A stretch of 7,333 nucleotides of DNA from Verrucomicrobia bacterium 12-59-8 (lineage in GTDB: Bacteria > Verrucomicrobiota > Verrucomicrobiae > Verrucomicrobiales > Verrucomicrobiaceae), in assembly GCA_002279765.1 (NCBI GenBank), contig NCCR01000282.1:1-7333 (forward strand), given 5' to 3'. A program made the translations under genes and the position numbers. Numbering within the stretch: position 1 is the stretch's first letter; each line of letters opens with the position of its first letter. Positions 1 through 6,253 of the stretch are shown piece after piece. The notes under the pieces were generated by a model that made no database searches, was not told the origin of the DNA, and worked only from the letters and a program-made list of their open reading frames with translations.

Positions 1-84
1 CTGATCCATTTTCAGGCAGGCCTTCTCAAGGAAGGCTTCCAAAGAGGCGCGCAAATCGGCTAGACGGAGAATGGCTGAGTTCAT
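1..84 (-). CDS. Possible start of a divergent gene, partial (runs off left edge)
   Basis: On the minus strand an ATG at 84-82 opens a frame with no stop through all 28 codons to the window edge. It begins MNSAILRLADLRASLEAF, which looks like an amphipathic helix rich in Leu and Ala. An in-frame TGA lies 15 codons upstream and no other start codon lies between, so this ATG would be the true start. The divergent layout would leave about 100 bases for promoters between it and the oxidoreductase gene. I do not recognise the protein. An open frame this short can occur by chance, and the plus strand also has an open frame ending in TAG at 61-63, so this is only a candidate. Confidence 0.33.
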   Translation of the reverse strand, partial: MNSAILRLADLRASLEAFLEKACLKMDQ

Positions 85-185
85 CGCGAGCGAAGCTTGG
101 CAGTATGGACGGTAGTCATGCTTCTTTCACCGCTAGGCACGAACTCCGAAAAGGCAAGCCCGCAGCCGACGTTATGAGCCGCATC

Positions 186-1637
186 ATGAACACGCCCGCC
201 ACCTCTCGTCGTCGTTTCCTTCAGACCTCCCTCGCCGGAGCCATTTCCATGCCTGCCTGGGGCGCGCCGCTCGGTGCAAACGGTGATGTGCGCGTCGCGG
301 TGATCGGTTTTCGCGGTCGTGGTGGCGGTCATATCAAGGAACTGCTCAAAGTTCCCGGCGTGCGCTTGGTGGCGCTGTGCGATGTCGATTCCGCCGTCGT
401 GGACAAGAAAGTGGCCGAGCTCGACAAGCAGGGCGTGAAGGTGAAAACCTATCGCGATTTCCGGGAGTGCTGCGCCGACAAGGACATCGATGCCGTGACC
501 ATTGCCACACCGAATCACAGCCACGTGCTCATCGCTCTCACGGCCTTGCAGCACGGCAAGCACGTCTATGTCGAGAAACCCGTCTCACACAATCTCGTGG
601 AAGGTCACAAGCTCATGGCGGCTGCCACGAAGGCGGCGGCCAAAGGCATCGTGGTGCAGCATGGCATGCAGCGGCGCTCGGATCTTGGCTGGGCCGCGGC
701 CATGCAGTGGGTGAACGAAGGGCACATCGGCAAGAAGAAACTCTCCCATGCACTCGTCCACGGCATGCGCCTGAGCATTGACAAGGTGGACGCCGCGCAG
801 CAGCCACCTGCCACGGTGGATTACAAGCTGTGGTCCGCACCGCGTCCTGAGATGCCCATCATGCGCAAGCAGTTCCACTATGACTGGCACTGGCAGTGGC
901 CGTATGGCGGCGGTGACATTGGCAACCAAGGCCCGCATCAGTACGACGTGGCCCGCTGGGCGCTCAACGATCCCGCCACGGTGCCGCAGCGCGTGATGAG
1001 CCTCGGCCATCGCTGGGGCTATGTGGATGACGGCCAGACAGCGAACTGCCAGCTCGCCTTCCATCCCTATGAGCCCGTGCCGCTGCTCATGGACATGTTT
1101 GGACTGCCCATGAAGAACATGGACAAAAAATCCGGCGAGCCTCCCTACAAGGGCATCCGCACCGGGAACATCATCCACTGCGAAGGCGGCTACGTGGCTG
1201 AATCCAAAGCCTACGACAACGAGGGCAAGACCATCACGAAGTTTGAGAACTTCCTCACTGGTCCGGACCACATGAAGAACTTCATCGACTCCGTGCGGGC
1301 CGGCAAATACACCAAGGACGTGCTGCACATCCGCCACGGCCAGCAGGCCGCTGCGCTTTCGCATCTCGCGAACACTTCCTACCGCCTCGGCAAGGCGATG
1401 AAGAACGAGGAGATCAAAGAGCGCCTGCAGGGCGACAAGTTCGGCCAGGAAATGTTTGAGGGCATGCTGGCCACACTCGCCGCGAATCAAATCAACACTG
1501 AGGCCGAGCAGGTCATCGTCGGTCCGTGGCTCGATTTCGATCCGGTGAACGAAGTCTTCACCGGCGAGTTTGCCGCAGAGGCCAACAAGCTGGCGCAGGA
1601 GGAATACGCCGCCGGATTCGAACTGCCGGAGGTGTGA
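186..1637 (+). CDS. Tat-exported Gfo/Idh/MocA family NAD(P)-dependent oxidoreductase
   Basis: This 483-residue protein belongs to the Gfo/Idh/MocA oxidoreductase family, whose members oxidise or reduce hydroxyl groups on sugars, inositols and related compounds using NAD(P). Residues 7-13 read SRRRFLQ, a twin-arginine export motif, followed by a hydrophobic segment ending near AWGAP (24-28). The Rossmann fold starts at about residue 34 (DVRVAVIGFRGRGGG). The family EKP motif is at 130-132, and the substrate-side motif GGGDIGNQGPHQYD is at 241-254 with candidate catalytic His251 and Asp254. The C-terminal part, including GPWLDFDP (446-453), resembles the long secreted subgroup common in Planctomycetes and Verrucomicrobia. 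The start at 186 puts the Tat motif near the N-terminus. An in-frame ATG at 174 is nearly as good; one at 105 gives an implausibly long leader. No clear ribosome binding site precedes any of these. It heads a probable operon with the next two genes. The substrate is unknown. Confidence 0.92.
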   Translation: MNTPATSRRRFLQTSLAGAISMPAWGAPLGANGDVRVAVIGFRGRGGGHIKELLKVPGVRLVALCDVDSAVVDKKVAELDKQGVKVKTYRDFRECCADKDIDAVTIATPNHSHVLIALTALQHGKHVYVEKPVSHNLVEGHKLMAAATKAAAKGIVVQHGMQRRSDLGWAAAMQWVNEGHIGKKKLSHALVHGMRLSIDKVDAAQQPPATVDYKLWSAPRPEMPIMRKQFHYDWHWQWPYGGGDIGNQGPHQYDVARWALNDPATVPQRVMSLGHRWGYVDDGQTANCQLAFHPYEPVPLLMDMFGLPMKNMDKKSGEPPYKGIRTGNIIHCEGGYVAESKAYDNEGKTITKFENFLTGPDHMKNFIDSVRAGKYTKDVLHIRHGQQAAALSHLANTSYRLGKAMKNEEIKERLQGDKFGQEMFEGMLATLAANQINTEAEQVIVGPWLDFDPVNEVFTGEFAAEANKLAQEEYAAGFELPEV

Positions 1638-1651
1638 GGAACATCACCTCC

Positions 1652-1900
1652 ATGAGATGCGCCGTCACCAGCCTGTTGCTTGCGTTTGCTGCGCAGGCAA
1701 TGGCTGTGCCGGATTATGTGAAGGACATCAAGCCGCTGCTCAAGGAGCGCTGTATATCCTGCCATGGCACCGTGAAACAAAAGGGCGACCTGCGACTCGA
1801 TGCGGGCGCTTTGATTCAAAAGGCTCGATGCTGGGACTTTGATTCAAAAGGATGTGCATCACACATTGCTCGAACGCATTGCTTCCACGGACGAAGATGA
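1652..1900 (+). pseudogene. N-terminal fragment (signal peptide plus cytochrome-c-like domain) of the frameshifted DUF1549/DUF1553 gene
   Basis: This is the true 5' end of the gene continued at 1839-3689. The ATG at 1652 is preceded by GAGGAA at 1636-1641, a good ribosome binding site 10 bases away that overlaps the stop codon of the oxidoreductase gene. The product begins MRCAVTSLLLAFAAQAMA, a Sec signal peptide. It continues as the start of a planctomycete-type cytochrome c domain (PSCyt1): DYVKDIKPLLKERCISCHGT, with haem-binding CxxCH at residues 34-38, then KQKGDLRLDAGALIQK. After that the frame leaves the family pattern and stops at 1898-1900. The matching continuation (LLERIASTDEDERMPPEG) lies in another frame. 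The break coincides with a 28-bp tandem duplication. As read, the fragment has 82 residues and would carry only half of the cytochrome domain. Confidence 0.75.
1796..1851 (+). repeat. Imperfect 28-bp tandem duplication that shifts the reading frame
   Basis: Copy 1 is 1796-1823 and copy 2 is 1824-1851, directly adjacent. By eye 25 of 28 positions match. The first eight bases (CTCGATGC) and the last fifteen (CTTTGATTCAAAAGG) are identical, and the three differences cluster in the middle. In the upstream frame copy 1 encodes LDAGALIQK; in the downstream frame copy 2 encodes LDAGTLIQK. The duplication adds one base modulo three and so separates the two parts of the surrounding gene. Deleting one copy gives a continuous RLDAGALIQKDVHHTLLERI. 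Confidence 0.93.
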
Positions 1901-3689
1901 GCGCATGCCGCCGGAGGGCAAACGCCTGAGCGCGGAACAGATCGAACTGCTGCGGCAGTGGATCGCGGACGGTGCCCCATTTCCAAAGGACGAAGTCATT
2001 CCGAAGAAGCCCTCCGAGCACTGGTCATTCCAGCCGGTGCGGCGTCCACCCGTGCCGGAGTCGGGTTTTGCTCATGCAATTGACGCCTTCGTGTTCGGCA
2101 AGCGCGACGCTGCACCTCAGGCAAATCCGCTGGCGCTGCTGCGTCGCGTGCATCTCGACCTCAACGGCCTGCCGCCAACGATTCAAGAGCAGGAGCGCTT
2201 TGGCAAATCGGGTGATCTCGTTGCTGTCATCGACGATTTGCTCACACGCCCTGAATACGGCGAGCGCTGGGCGCGGCACTGGCTGGATGTGGTGCGTTAC
2301 GCCGACAGCAACGGCTACGAGCGCGATGCTGAGAAGCCGTTTGTCTGGCGCTATCGTGACTATGTCATCGAGTCGCTCAATCAGGACAAGCCTTTCGATC
2401 GCTTCGTTTTAGAGCAGCTCGCGGGTGATGAACTGACGGATCGCTCCGTCGCATCCGTCATTGCCACCGGCTTCCTACGTCTCGGTCATTGGGACGATGA
2501 GCCTGCTGATTCGGCGGCAGATCGTTATGATCAGCTCGACGACATCGTCAGCACCACCGGGCAGGCGTTTCTCGGGCTGACCATCGGCTGCGCACGCTGC
2601 CACGATCACAAATTCGAGCCGCTGGCCACGCGCGACTACTACAGCCTCATCGCCGTGTTCAATCCTCTCCAACGCCCGGCCAAAGGCCGCACGGAACTGA
2701 CCGTACCCGTCGATGGCTCCGAAGTTTATGCCTGGAGCGAGCCATCCGCGAAAGCACCGGAAACGCATGTACTCGTGCGCGGTTCGCCCACGCGCTTTGG
2801 AGATCTCGTCGAGCCCGCAGTGCCCGCCATTCTCGTCAAACAGCAGCCGCAGTTTCCAGCGGGTGAAAAGACCACGCAACGCCGCCTCGGCCTCGCGCAA
2901 TGGATCGCGAGCGAGCAGAACCCGCTGACCGCCCGCGTGATCGTCAACCGTGTCTGGCAGCAGCACTTCGGCCAAGGGCTGGTGACCACCGCCAACGATT
3001 TCGGCCTCATGGGGGCCGCGCCTTCGCAGCCTGAATTGCTCGACTGGCTCGCGCACTGGTTCATGCACGATGCCCGGTGGTCGTTGAAAAAGTTGCACCA
3101 CCTCATCCTCACCAGCCGTGCGGGGCAGATGAGCAAATCGGGGGATTCGCTCATGCGCTACCGCCGCCTCGAAGTCGAAGCCATCCGCGACTCCATGCTC
3201 GCCGTCAGCGGCCAGCTCAATCCGAAGCGCTTCGGCCCGGCGATGAAACCCGGCATTCCCAAGGCCGCGCTCGAAGCCAACACCGACAAGGAAAAAGTCT
3301 GGCAGGCTTCCGACGAACGTGAAGCCTCGCGCCGCAGCATCTACGCCTTCATCAAGCGCGGCCTCGTCGTCCCCATGCTCGAAACGCTGGACCTTGCGGA
3401 CACCGTGAGCAGTTGTCCGCAGCGCCAGGTCACCACCGTCGCACCACAGGCGTTGAGCTTGTTCAACGGCGAATTCGTCAACCAGCAGGCCCGGCACTTC
3501 GCCGCACGCTTGAAGCGCGAGGCCGGTGCCGATCCTGAAAAACAAATCACCCTCGCATGGATGCTCGCCCTCTGTCGCGAACCCTCACGCGATGAGATGA
3601 CGAAGATGCGCGCGTTTCTTCAAGACCTGCCGCTGGAGCAGGCCTGCCGCGTGATTCTGAATCTGAACGAGTTTGTTTATCCTGAGTAA
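1839..3689 (+). CDS. DUF1549/DUF1553 (PSD1-type) protein, main part, 5' end separated by frameshift
   Basis: This 616-codon frame holds most of a protein of the planctomycete/verrucomicrobial PSCyt1-DUF1549-DUF1553 family; the molecular function of the family is poorly defined. Residues 11-48 finish the cytochrome-like domain (LLERI...DEDERMPPEG...WIADGAP). DUF1549 spans about 80-280 and includes LLRRVHLDLNGLPPT, WARHWLDVVRYADSNGYERD and a second CxxCH, CARCHDHKF (251-259). After a short linker, DUF1553 spans about 345-595, with NPLTARVIVNRVWQQHFGQG, LRRLE-like YRRLEVEAIRDSML and VTTVAPQALSLFNGEFV. The start given is a TTG with no ribosome binding site inside the 28-bp repeat, marking only where the frame becomes usable; the natural start is at 1652 in the other frame. 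Read alone it lacks the signal peptide and first haem motif, so it would stay in the cytoplasm and is probably not functional unless the frameshift is bypassed or is an artefact. The stop lies 4 bases before the DUF1501 gene. Confidence 0.88.
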   Translation: MIQKDVHHTLLERIASTDEDERMPPEGKRLSAEQIELLRQWIADGAPFPKDEVIPKKPSEHWSFQPVRRPPVPESGFAHAIDAFVFGKRDAAPQANPLALLRRVHLDLNGLPPTIQEQERFGKSGDLVAVIDDLLTRPEYGERWARHWLDVVRYADSNGYERDAEKPFVWRYRDYVIESLNQDKPFDRFVLEQLAGDELTDRSVASVIATGFLRLGHWDDEPADSAADRYDQLDDIVSTTGQAFLGLTIGCARCHDHKFEPLATRDYYSLIAVFNPLQRPAKGRTELTVPVDGSEVYAWSEPSAKAPETHVLVRGSPTRFGDLVEPAVPAILVKQQPQFPAGEKTTQRRLGLAQWIASEQNPLTARVIVNRVWQQHFGQGLVTTANDFGLMGAAPSQPELLDWLAHWFMHDARWSLKKLHHLILTSRAGQMSKSGDSLMRYRRLEVEAIRDSMLAVSGQLNPKRFGPAMKPGIPKAALEANTDKEKVWQASDEREASRRSIYAFIKRGLVVPMLETLDLADTVSSCPQRQVTTVAPQALSLFNGEFVNQQARHFAARLKREAGADPEKQITLAWMLALCREPSRDEMTKMRAFLQDLPLEQACRVILNLNEFVYPE

Positions 3690-3693
3690 AACG

Positions 3694-5088
3694 ATGAACC
3701 GCCCTCTCTCACGACGCGAATACTTGATGCGTGCCACTGGCGGCTTCGCCGGACTGGCGCTGGCGGATTTGATGGCGGAATCGCCACTCTCGGAAAAGCG
3801 GCCGCATTTTCCAGTGAAGGCGAAGCATTGTGTCTTCCTCTTCATGAACGGCGGGCCGAGCCAGGTGGACACATTTGATCCGAAACCAGCGCTCAAGAAG
3901 TATCACGGCATGCCTTACCATGGCGATGCGAAGGTGGGATCCAACGGCCGCGCGGTGGGGCATCTGATGCAGTCGCCGTTTGAGTTCAAGAAGCATGGGC
4001 AGAGCGGGCTGGAGATCAGCAGCCTGTTTCCACACACAGCCATGCATGCCGATGACCTCTGCGTGATCCGCTCGATGCATGCGGACACGGCGGCGCATGC
4101 GTCGGGGTGTTTGCAGATGAACACGGGCAGCATCTTTATCGGCAAACCCTGCCTCGGTTCATGGCTCAACTACGGCCTCGGCTCGGCGAATCAAAACCTG
4201 CCGGGCTTTGTGGTCATGACGGACCCGCGTGGTGGGCCCATCGGCAGCGCATCCAACTGGACCGCAGGCTACATGCCCGCAGCGTATCAGGGCACCTTGT
4301 TTCGCAGCGGCGGTTCACCTCTGCTGGATCTTGCCACGCCGGAAGGTACGAGTGACCGCACGCAGCGCCGCAGTCTCGATTTGCTCAAGTCCTTGAACGA
4401 AGAACATCTCAAGCGGCATCCCGAGGAGACGGAGCTGATGGCGCGCATCGAATCGTACGAACTTGCCTATCGCATGCAAACCGAAGCGATGAGCGTGGTC
4501 GATCTCGACAGCGAAGACGCCGCCACGCGTGAGATGTACGGCCTCAATGACAAGCGCACGGCGGATTTCGGTCGTAAGTGTCTCATCACGCGCAAGCTTA
4601 TCGAAAAAGGCGTGCGCTTCATCCAACTCTACTCGGGCGGAGGCCATATCGAGGACACCTGGGACGGCCACAACGACTGCATCACCAACCACACGCTGCA
4701 TGCAGGCGAGACCGACAAGCCCATTGCCGCGCTGATTGCCGATCTGAAACGCACCGGCCTGTGGGACGAGACACTGCTAATCTGGGGCGGTGAATTTGGC
4801 CGCACCCCGACGAGCGAAGGCGTGGGCAAGCCGGGCCGCGACCACGACTGGCACGGATTCGCCATGTGGATGGCGGGTGCAGGTGTCAAAGGTGGGCAGG
4901 CCATCGGTGCCACGGATGAACTCGGCTTCAAAGCCGTCGAAGACCGCTGCCACGTCAGCGATCTGCACGCTACGATTTTGCATCTCATGGGCATCGACCA
5001 CTCGAGCCTCAGCTATCTGCATCAGGGGCTGAACCAGCGTCTCACCGGCGTGGAGGATCGACGGGTGATCACGCAGGCGCTGGCATAG
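3694..5088 (+). CDS. DUF1501 family exported protein
   Basis: This 464-residue protein belongs to the DUF1501 family, which is related in fold to the alkaline phosphatase/sulfatase superfamily. Its reaction is not established. The N-terminus LSRREYLMRATGGFAGLALA (residues 5-24) is a twin-arginine-type signal, so it is probably exported folded. Family landmarks in order are FLFMNGGPSQVDTFDPKP (48-65, with Asp59 and Asp62 in the usual metal-site position), GGGHIEDTWDGHND (315-328), WGGEFGRTPTSEG (364-376) and GRDHDWHGFAMWMAGAGVKGG (381-401), then HVSDLHATILHLMGID (420-435). These Asp/His clusters suggest a metal site by analogy with the superfamily. Length and ends look complete. The frame is open back to a TTG at 3673, but the ATG at 3694 gives the proper Tat leader. 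It starts 4 bases after the DUF1549/DUF1553 stop, and no strong ribosome binding site is seen, so translational coupling is likely. DUF1501 genes commonly sit beside DUF1549/DUF1553 genes. Confidence 0.93.
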   Translation: MNRPLSRREYLMRATGGFAGLALADLMAESPLSEKRPHFPVKAKHCVFLFMNGGPSQVDTFDPKPALKKYHGMPYHGDAKVGSNGRAVGHLMQSPFEFKKHGQSGLEISSLFPHTAMHADDLCVIRSMHADTAAHASGCLQMNTGSIFIGKPCLGSWLNYGLGSANQNLPGFVVMTDPRGGPIGSASNWTAGYMPAAYQGTLFRSGGSPLLDLATPEGTSDRTQRRSLDLLKSLNEEHLKRHPEETELMARIESYELAYRMQTEAMSVVDLDSEDAATREMYGLNDKRTADFGRKCLITRKLIEKGVRFIQLYSGGGHIEDTWDGHNDCITNHTLHAGETDKPIAALIADLKRTGLWDETLLIWGGEFGRTPTSEGVGKPGRDHDWHGFAMWMAGAGVKGGQAIGATDELGFKAVEDRCHVSDLHATILHLMGIDHSSLSYLHQGLNQRLTGVEDRRVITQALA

Positions 5089-5089
5089 C

Positions 5090-5104
5090 GCGGAAAAATT
5101 TCGC
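5090..5104 (+). terminator. Weak hairpin just after the DUF1501 gene
   Basis: GCGGAA (5090-5095) can pair with TTTCGC (5099-5104), including one G-U pair, around a three-base loop. It begins two bases after the DUF1501 stop and is followed by a short T-rich run (CCTTTTCC, 5108-5115). It could end the three-gene transcript, but the stem is short and the T-tract is neither pure nor immediate. Confidence 0.2.
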
Positions 5105-5125
5105 CGACCTTTTCCAAAGCTGCTG

Positions 5126-5154
5126 CTGACAGTTTTGCCAAACCTTGATAGTCT
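5126..5154 (+). promoter_or_regulatory. Candidate sigma-70-type promoter for the first hydrolase gene
   Basis: CTGACA at 5126-5131 matches five of six bases of the -35 consensus. After 17 bases, TAGTCT at 5149-5154 matches four of six of the -10 consensus, and it is preceded by TG at 5146-5147 in the extended -10 position. Transcription would begin near 5161, leaving about 7 bases before the ATG at 5168. This fits the absence of a ribosome binding site and suggests a nearly leaderless mRNA. Assigned by eye only. Confidence 0.4.
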
Positions 5155-5167
5155 TTGCGGATCAGCC

Positions 5168-6130
5168 ATGAAATTACCAGCCATCCTCATCCTTTTGCTC
5201 GCTGTTTCCGTGCAGGCGCAGACGCCCGCACCTGCCGCCAAAATCAAACCGAAAGCAGTCGCAGCACCGAAGCCTGCGCCCACCGTCGCGAATGTGCCCT
5301 ACGGCACGCATGAGCGGCAGGTGCTTGATTTCTACAAGGCCGATTCTTCCAAGCCGACGCCGCTGCTGTTCTTCATCCACGGCGGTGGCTGGGTCGCGGG
5401 GGATAAGTCCGGTGTGGGCGAAATCGCAGCCTATCTGCAGGCTGGCATCTCCGTCGTCTCCATCAACTACCGCTACTCCTGGCAGGCACAGCTTGAGGGC
5501 ATGATGCCACCCGTGAAGGCGCCGCTGGACGATGCCGCGCGCGCCTTGCAATTCGTGCGCAGCCGCGCGCTAGAGTGGAACATCGACAAGCAGCGCATCG
5601 GCGCCAGCGGCGGCTCCGCCGGGGCTTGCTCCAGCCTTTACCTCGCCTTCCATGACGATATGGCCGATCCAAAGAGCAGCGATCCCATCGCCCGCGAATC
5701 CACACGCCTCTGGTGCGCGGCGGTCAGCGGTGCGCAGACCTCGCTCGATCCAAAGCAGCTCAAGGAATGGACGCCGAACAGCCGCTACGGCGGTCACGCC
5801 TTCGGCTTCATGGACCCAAAAGAACGCAAGACGCGCGACACCCGGTTCGCCGAATTTTTGGAGAAGCGCGAGTCCGTGCTGAAGTGGATCAAGATGTACT
5901 CACCCTACGAACTCGTCACCAAGGACGACCCGCCAGTCTATCTTCTTTATTCCGCCGCTCCAGCTATTGGCCAGGAGCAGAAGGACCCCACCCACACCTC
6001 CAACTATGGACTCAAGCTCCAGGAGCATTGCCGCGAAGTGGGCACGGAGTGCGAACTCGTCTATCCCGGTGCACCTGACGTGAAGCACAAGTCGATTGCG
6101 GAGTTCTTGATTGAGACGCTGAAGAAGTGA
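5168..6130 (+). CDS. Secreted alpha/beta hydrolase (esterase/lipase-like), first of two tandem paralogues
   Basis: This 320-residue alpha/beta hydrolase resembles the hormone-sensitive-lipase/BD-FAE-type carboxylesterases that cleave acyl esters. MKLPAILILLLAVSVQAQ is a Sec signal peptide, followed by a short Lys/Pro/Ala-rich linker (about 19-38). The catalytic domain begins at TVANVPYG. HGGGW at 71-75 forms the oxyanion hole, GASGGSAGA at 145-153 holds the nucleophile Ser150 in a GxSxG context, and His307 in DVKHK is the likely catalytic base. The acid is less certain; Asp273 in KDPTHTSNYG is a candidate. The ATG at 5168 is chosen because it begins the signal peptide; an in-frame upstream TTG at 5135 would spoil it. 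It shares roughly two thirds of its residues with the next gene, and carries a longer charged segment at about 213-235 (FGFMDPKERKTRDTRFAEF). Substrate unknown; a plant or algal glycan ester is possible but not shown by the sequence. Confidence 0.9.
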   Translation: MKLPAILILLLAVSVQAQTPAPAAKIKPKAVAAPKPAPTVANVPYGTHERQVLDFYKADSSKPTPLLFFIHGGGWVAGDKSGVGEIAAYLQAGISVVSINYRYSWQAQLEGMMPPVKAPLDDAARALQFVRSRALEWNIDKQRIGASGGSAGACSSLYLAFHDDMADPKSSDPIARESTRLWCAAVSGAQTSLDPKQLKEWTPNSRYGGHAFGFMDPKERKTRDTRFAEFLEKRESVLKWIKMYSPYELVTKDDPPVYLLYSAAPAIGQEQKDPTHTSNYGLKLQEHCREVGTECELVYPGAPDVKHKSIAEFLIETLKK

Positions 6131-6150
6131 CAGGCTTTCTTCCCCTTCAC

Positions 6151-6183
6151 GGCATCTGGTCCCAGATTTCCCGGACCGGTGCC
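6151..6183. other. Overlapping inverted repeats in the gap between the two hydrolase genes
   Basis: The 123-base gap (6131-6253) has no convincing gene. ATCTG (6154-6158) can pair with CAGAT (6163-6167). Alternatively GGTCC (6158-6162) pairs with GGACC (6173-6177), enclosed by GGCA (6151-6154) with TGCC (6180-6183). The two folds exclude each other. Nearby, GCGTT (6236-6240) pairs with AACGC (6245-6249) just before the next ATG. No T-tract follows, so a terminator is not supported; a regulatory or processing role is speculative. Confidence 0.22.
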
Positions 6184-6253
6184 GCTGCAAGGAGGCAGAA
6201 ACGAAAACTCTCTGGTGAGATGTTTGGGGCGGCGTGCGTTCTAAAACGCCACC

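Noticed and set aside
20..36. Perfect 6-bp inverted repeat GCCTTC-TCAAG-GAAGGC near the left edge
   Set aside because: It could be a terminator stem, but no T-tract follows on either strand. It also falls inside the candidate minus-strand reading frame, where it encodes a Glu/Ala/Phe/Leu helix.
105..185. Longer N-terminus for the oxidoreductase beginning at 105
   Set aside because: It would bury the twin-arginine motif about 35 residues in, and the added residues look like untranslated sequence. Starts at 174 or 186 place the motif properly.
585..1490. Long open frame on the minus strand opposite the oxidoreductase gene (301 codons)
   Set aside because: It lies wholly antisense to a gene with clear family motifs, and its translation is rich in His, Arg and Val with no recognisable domain. 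Open antisense frames are expected in GC-rich coding sequence.
1796..1851. CRISPR or other regularly spaced repeat
   Set aside because: There are only two copies, directly adjacent with no spacer, and both lie within coding sequence. This is a local duplication.
2475..3545. Long open frame on the minus strand opposite the DUF1549/DUF1553 gene (356 codons)
   Set aside because: It mirrors codons of a recognised gene, has no family features and no ribosome binding site. It is a composition shadow.
6121..6142. GAAGAA...TTCTTC inverted repeat at the end of the first hydrolase gene
   Set aside because: The stem is only six pairs, mostly A-U, with a ten-base loop that contains the stop codon. It is too weak to call a terminator.
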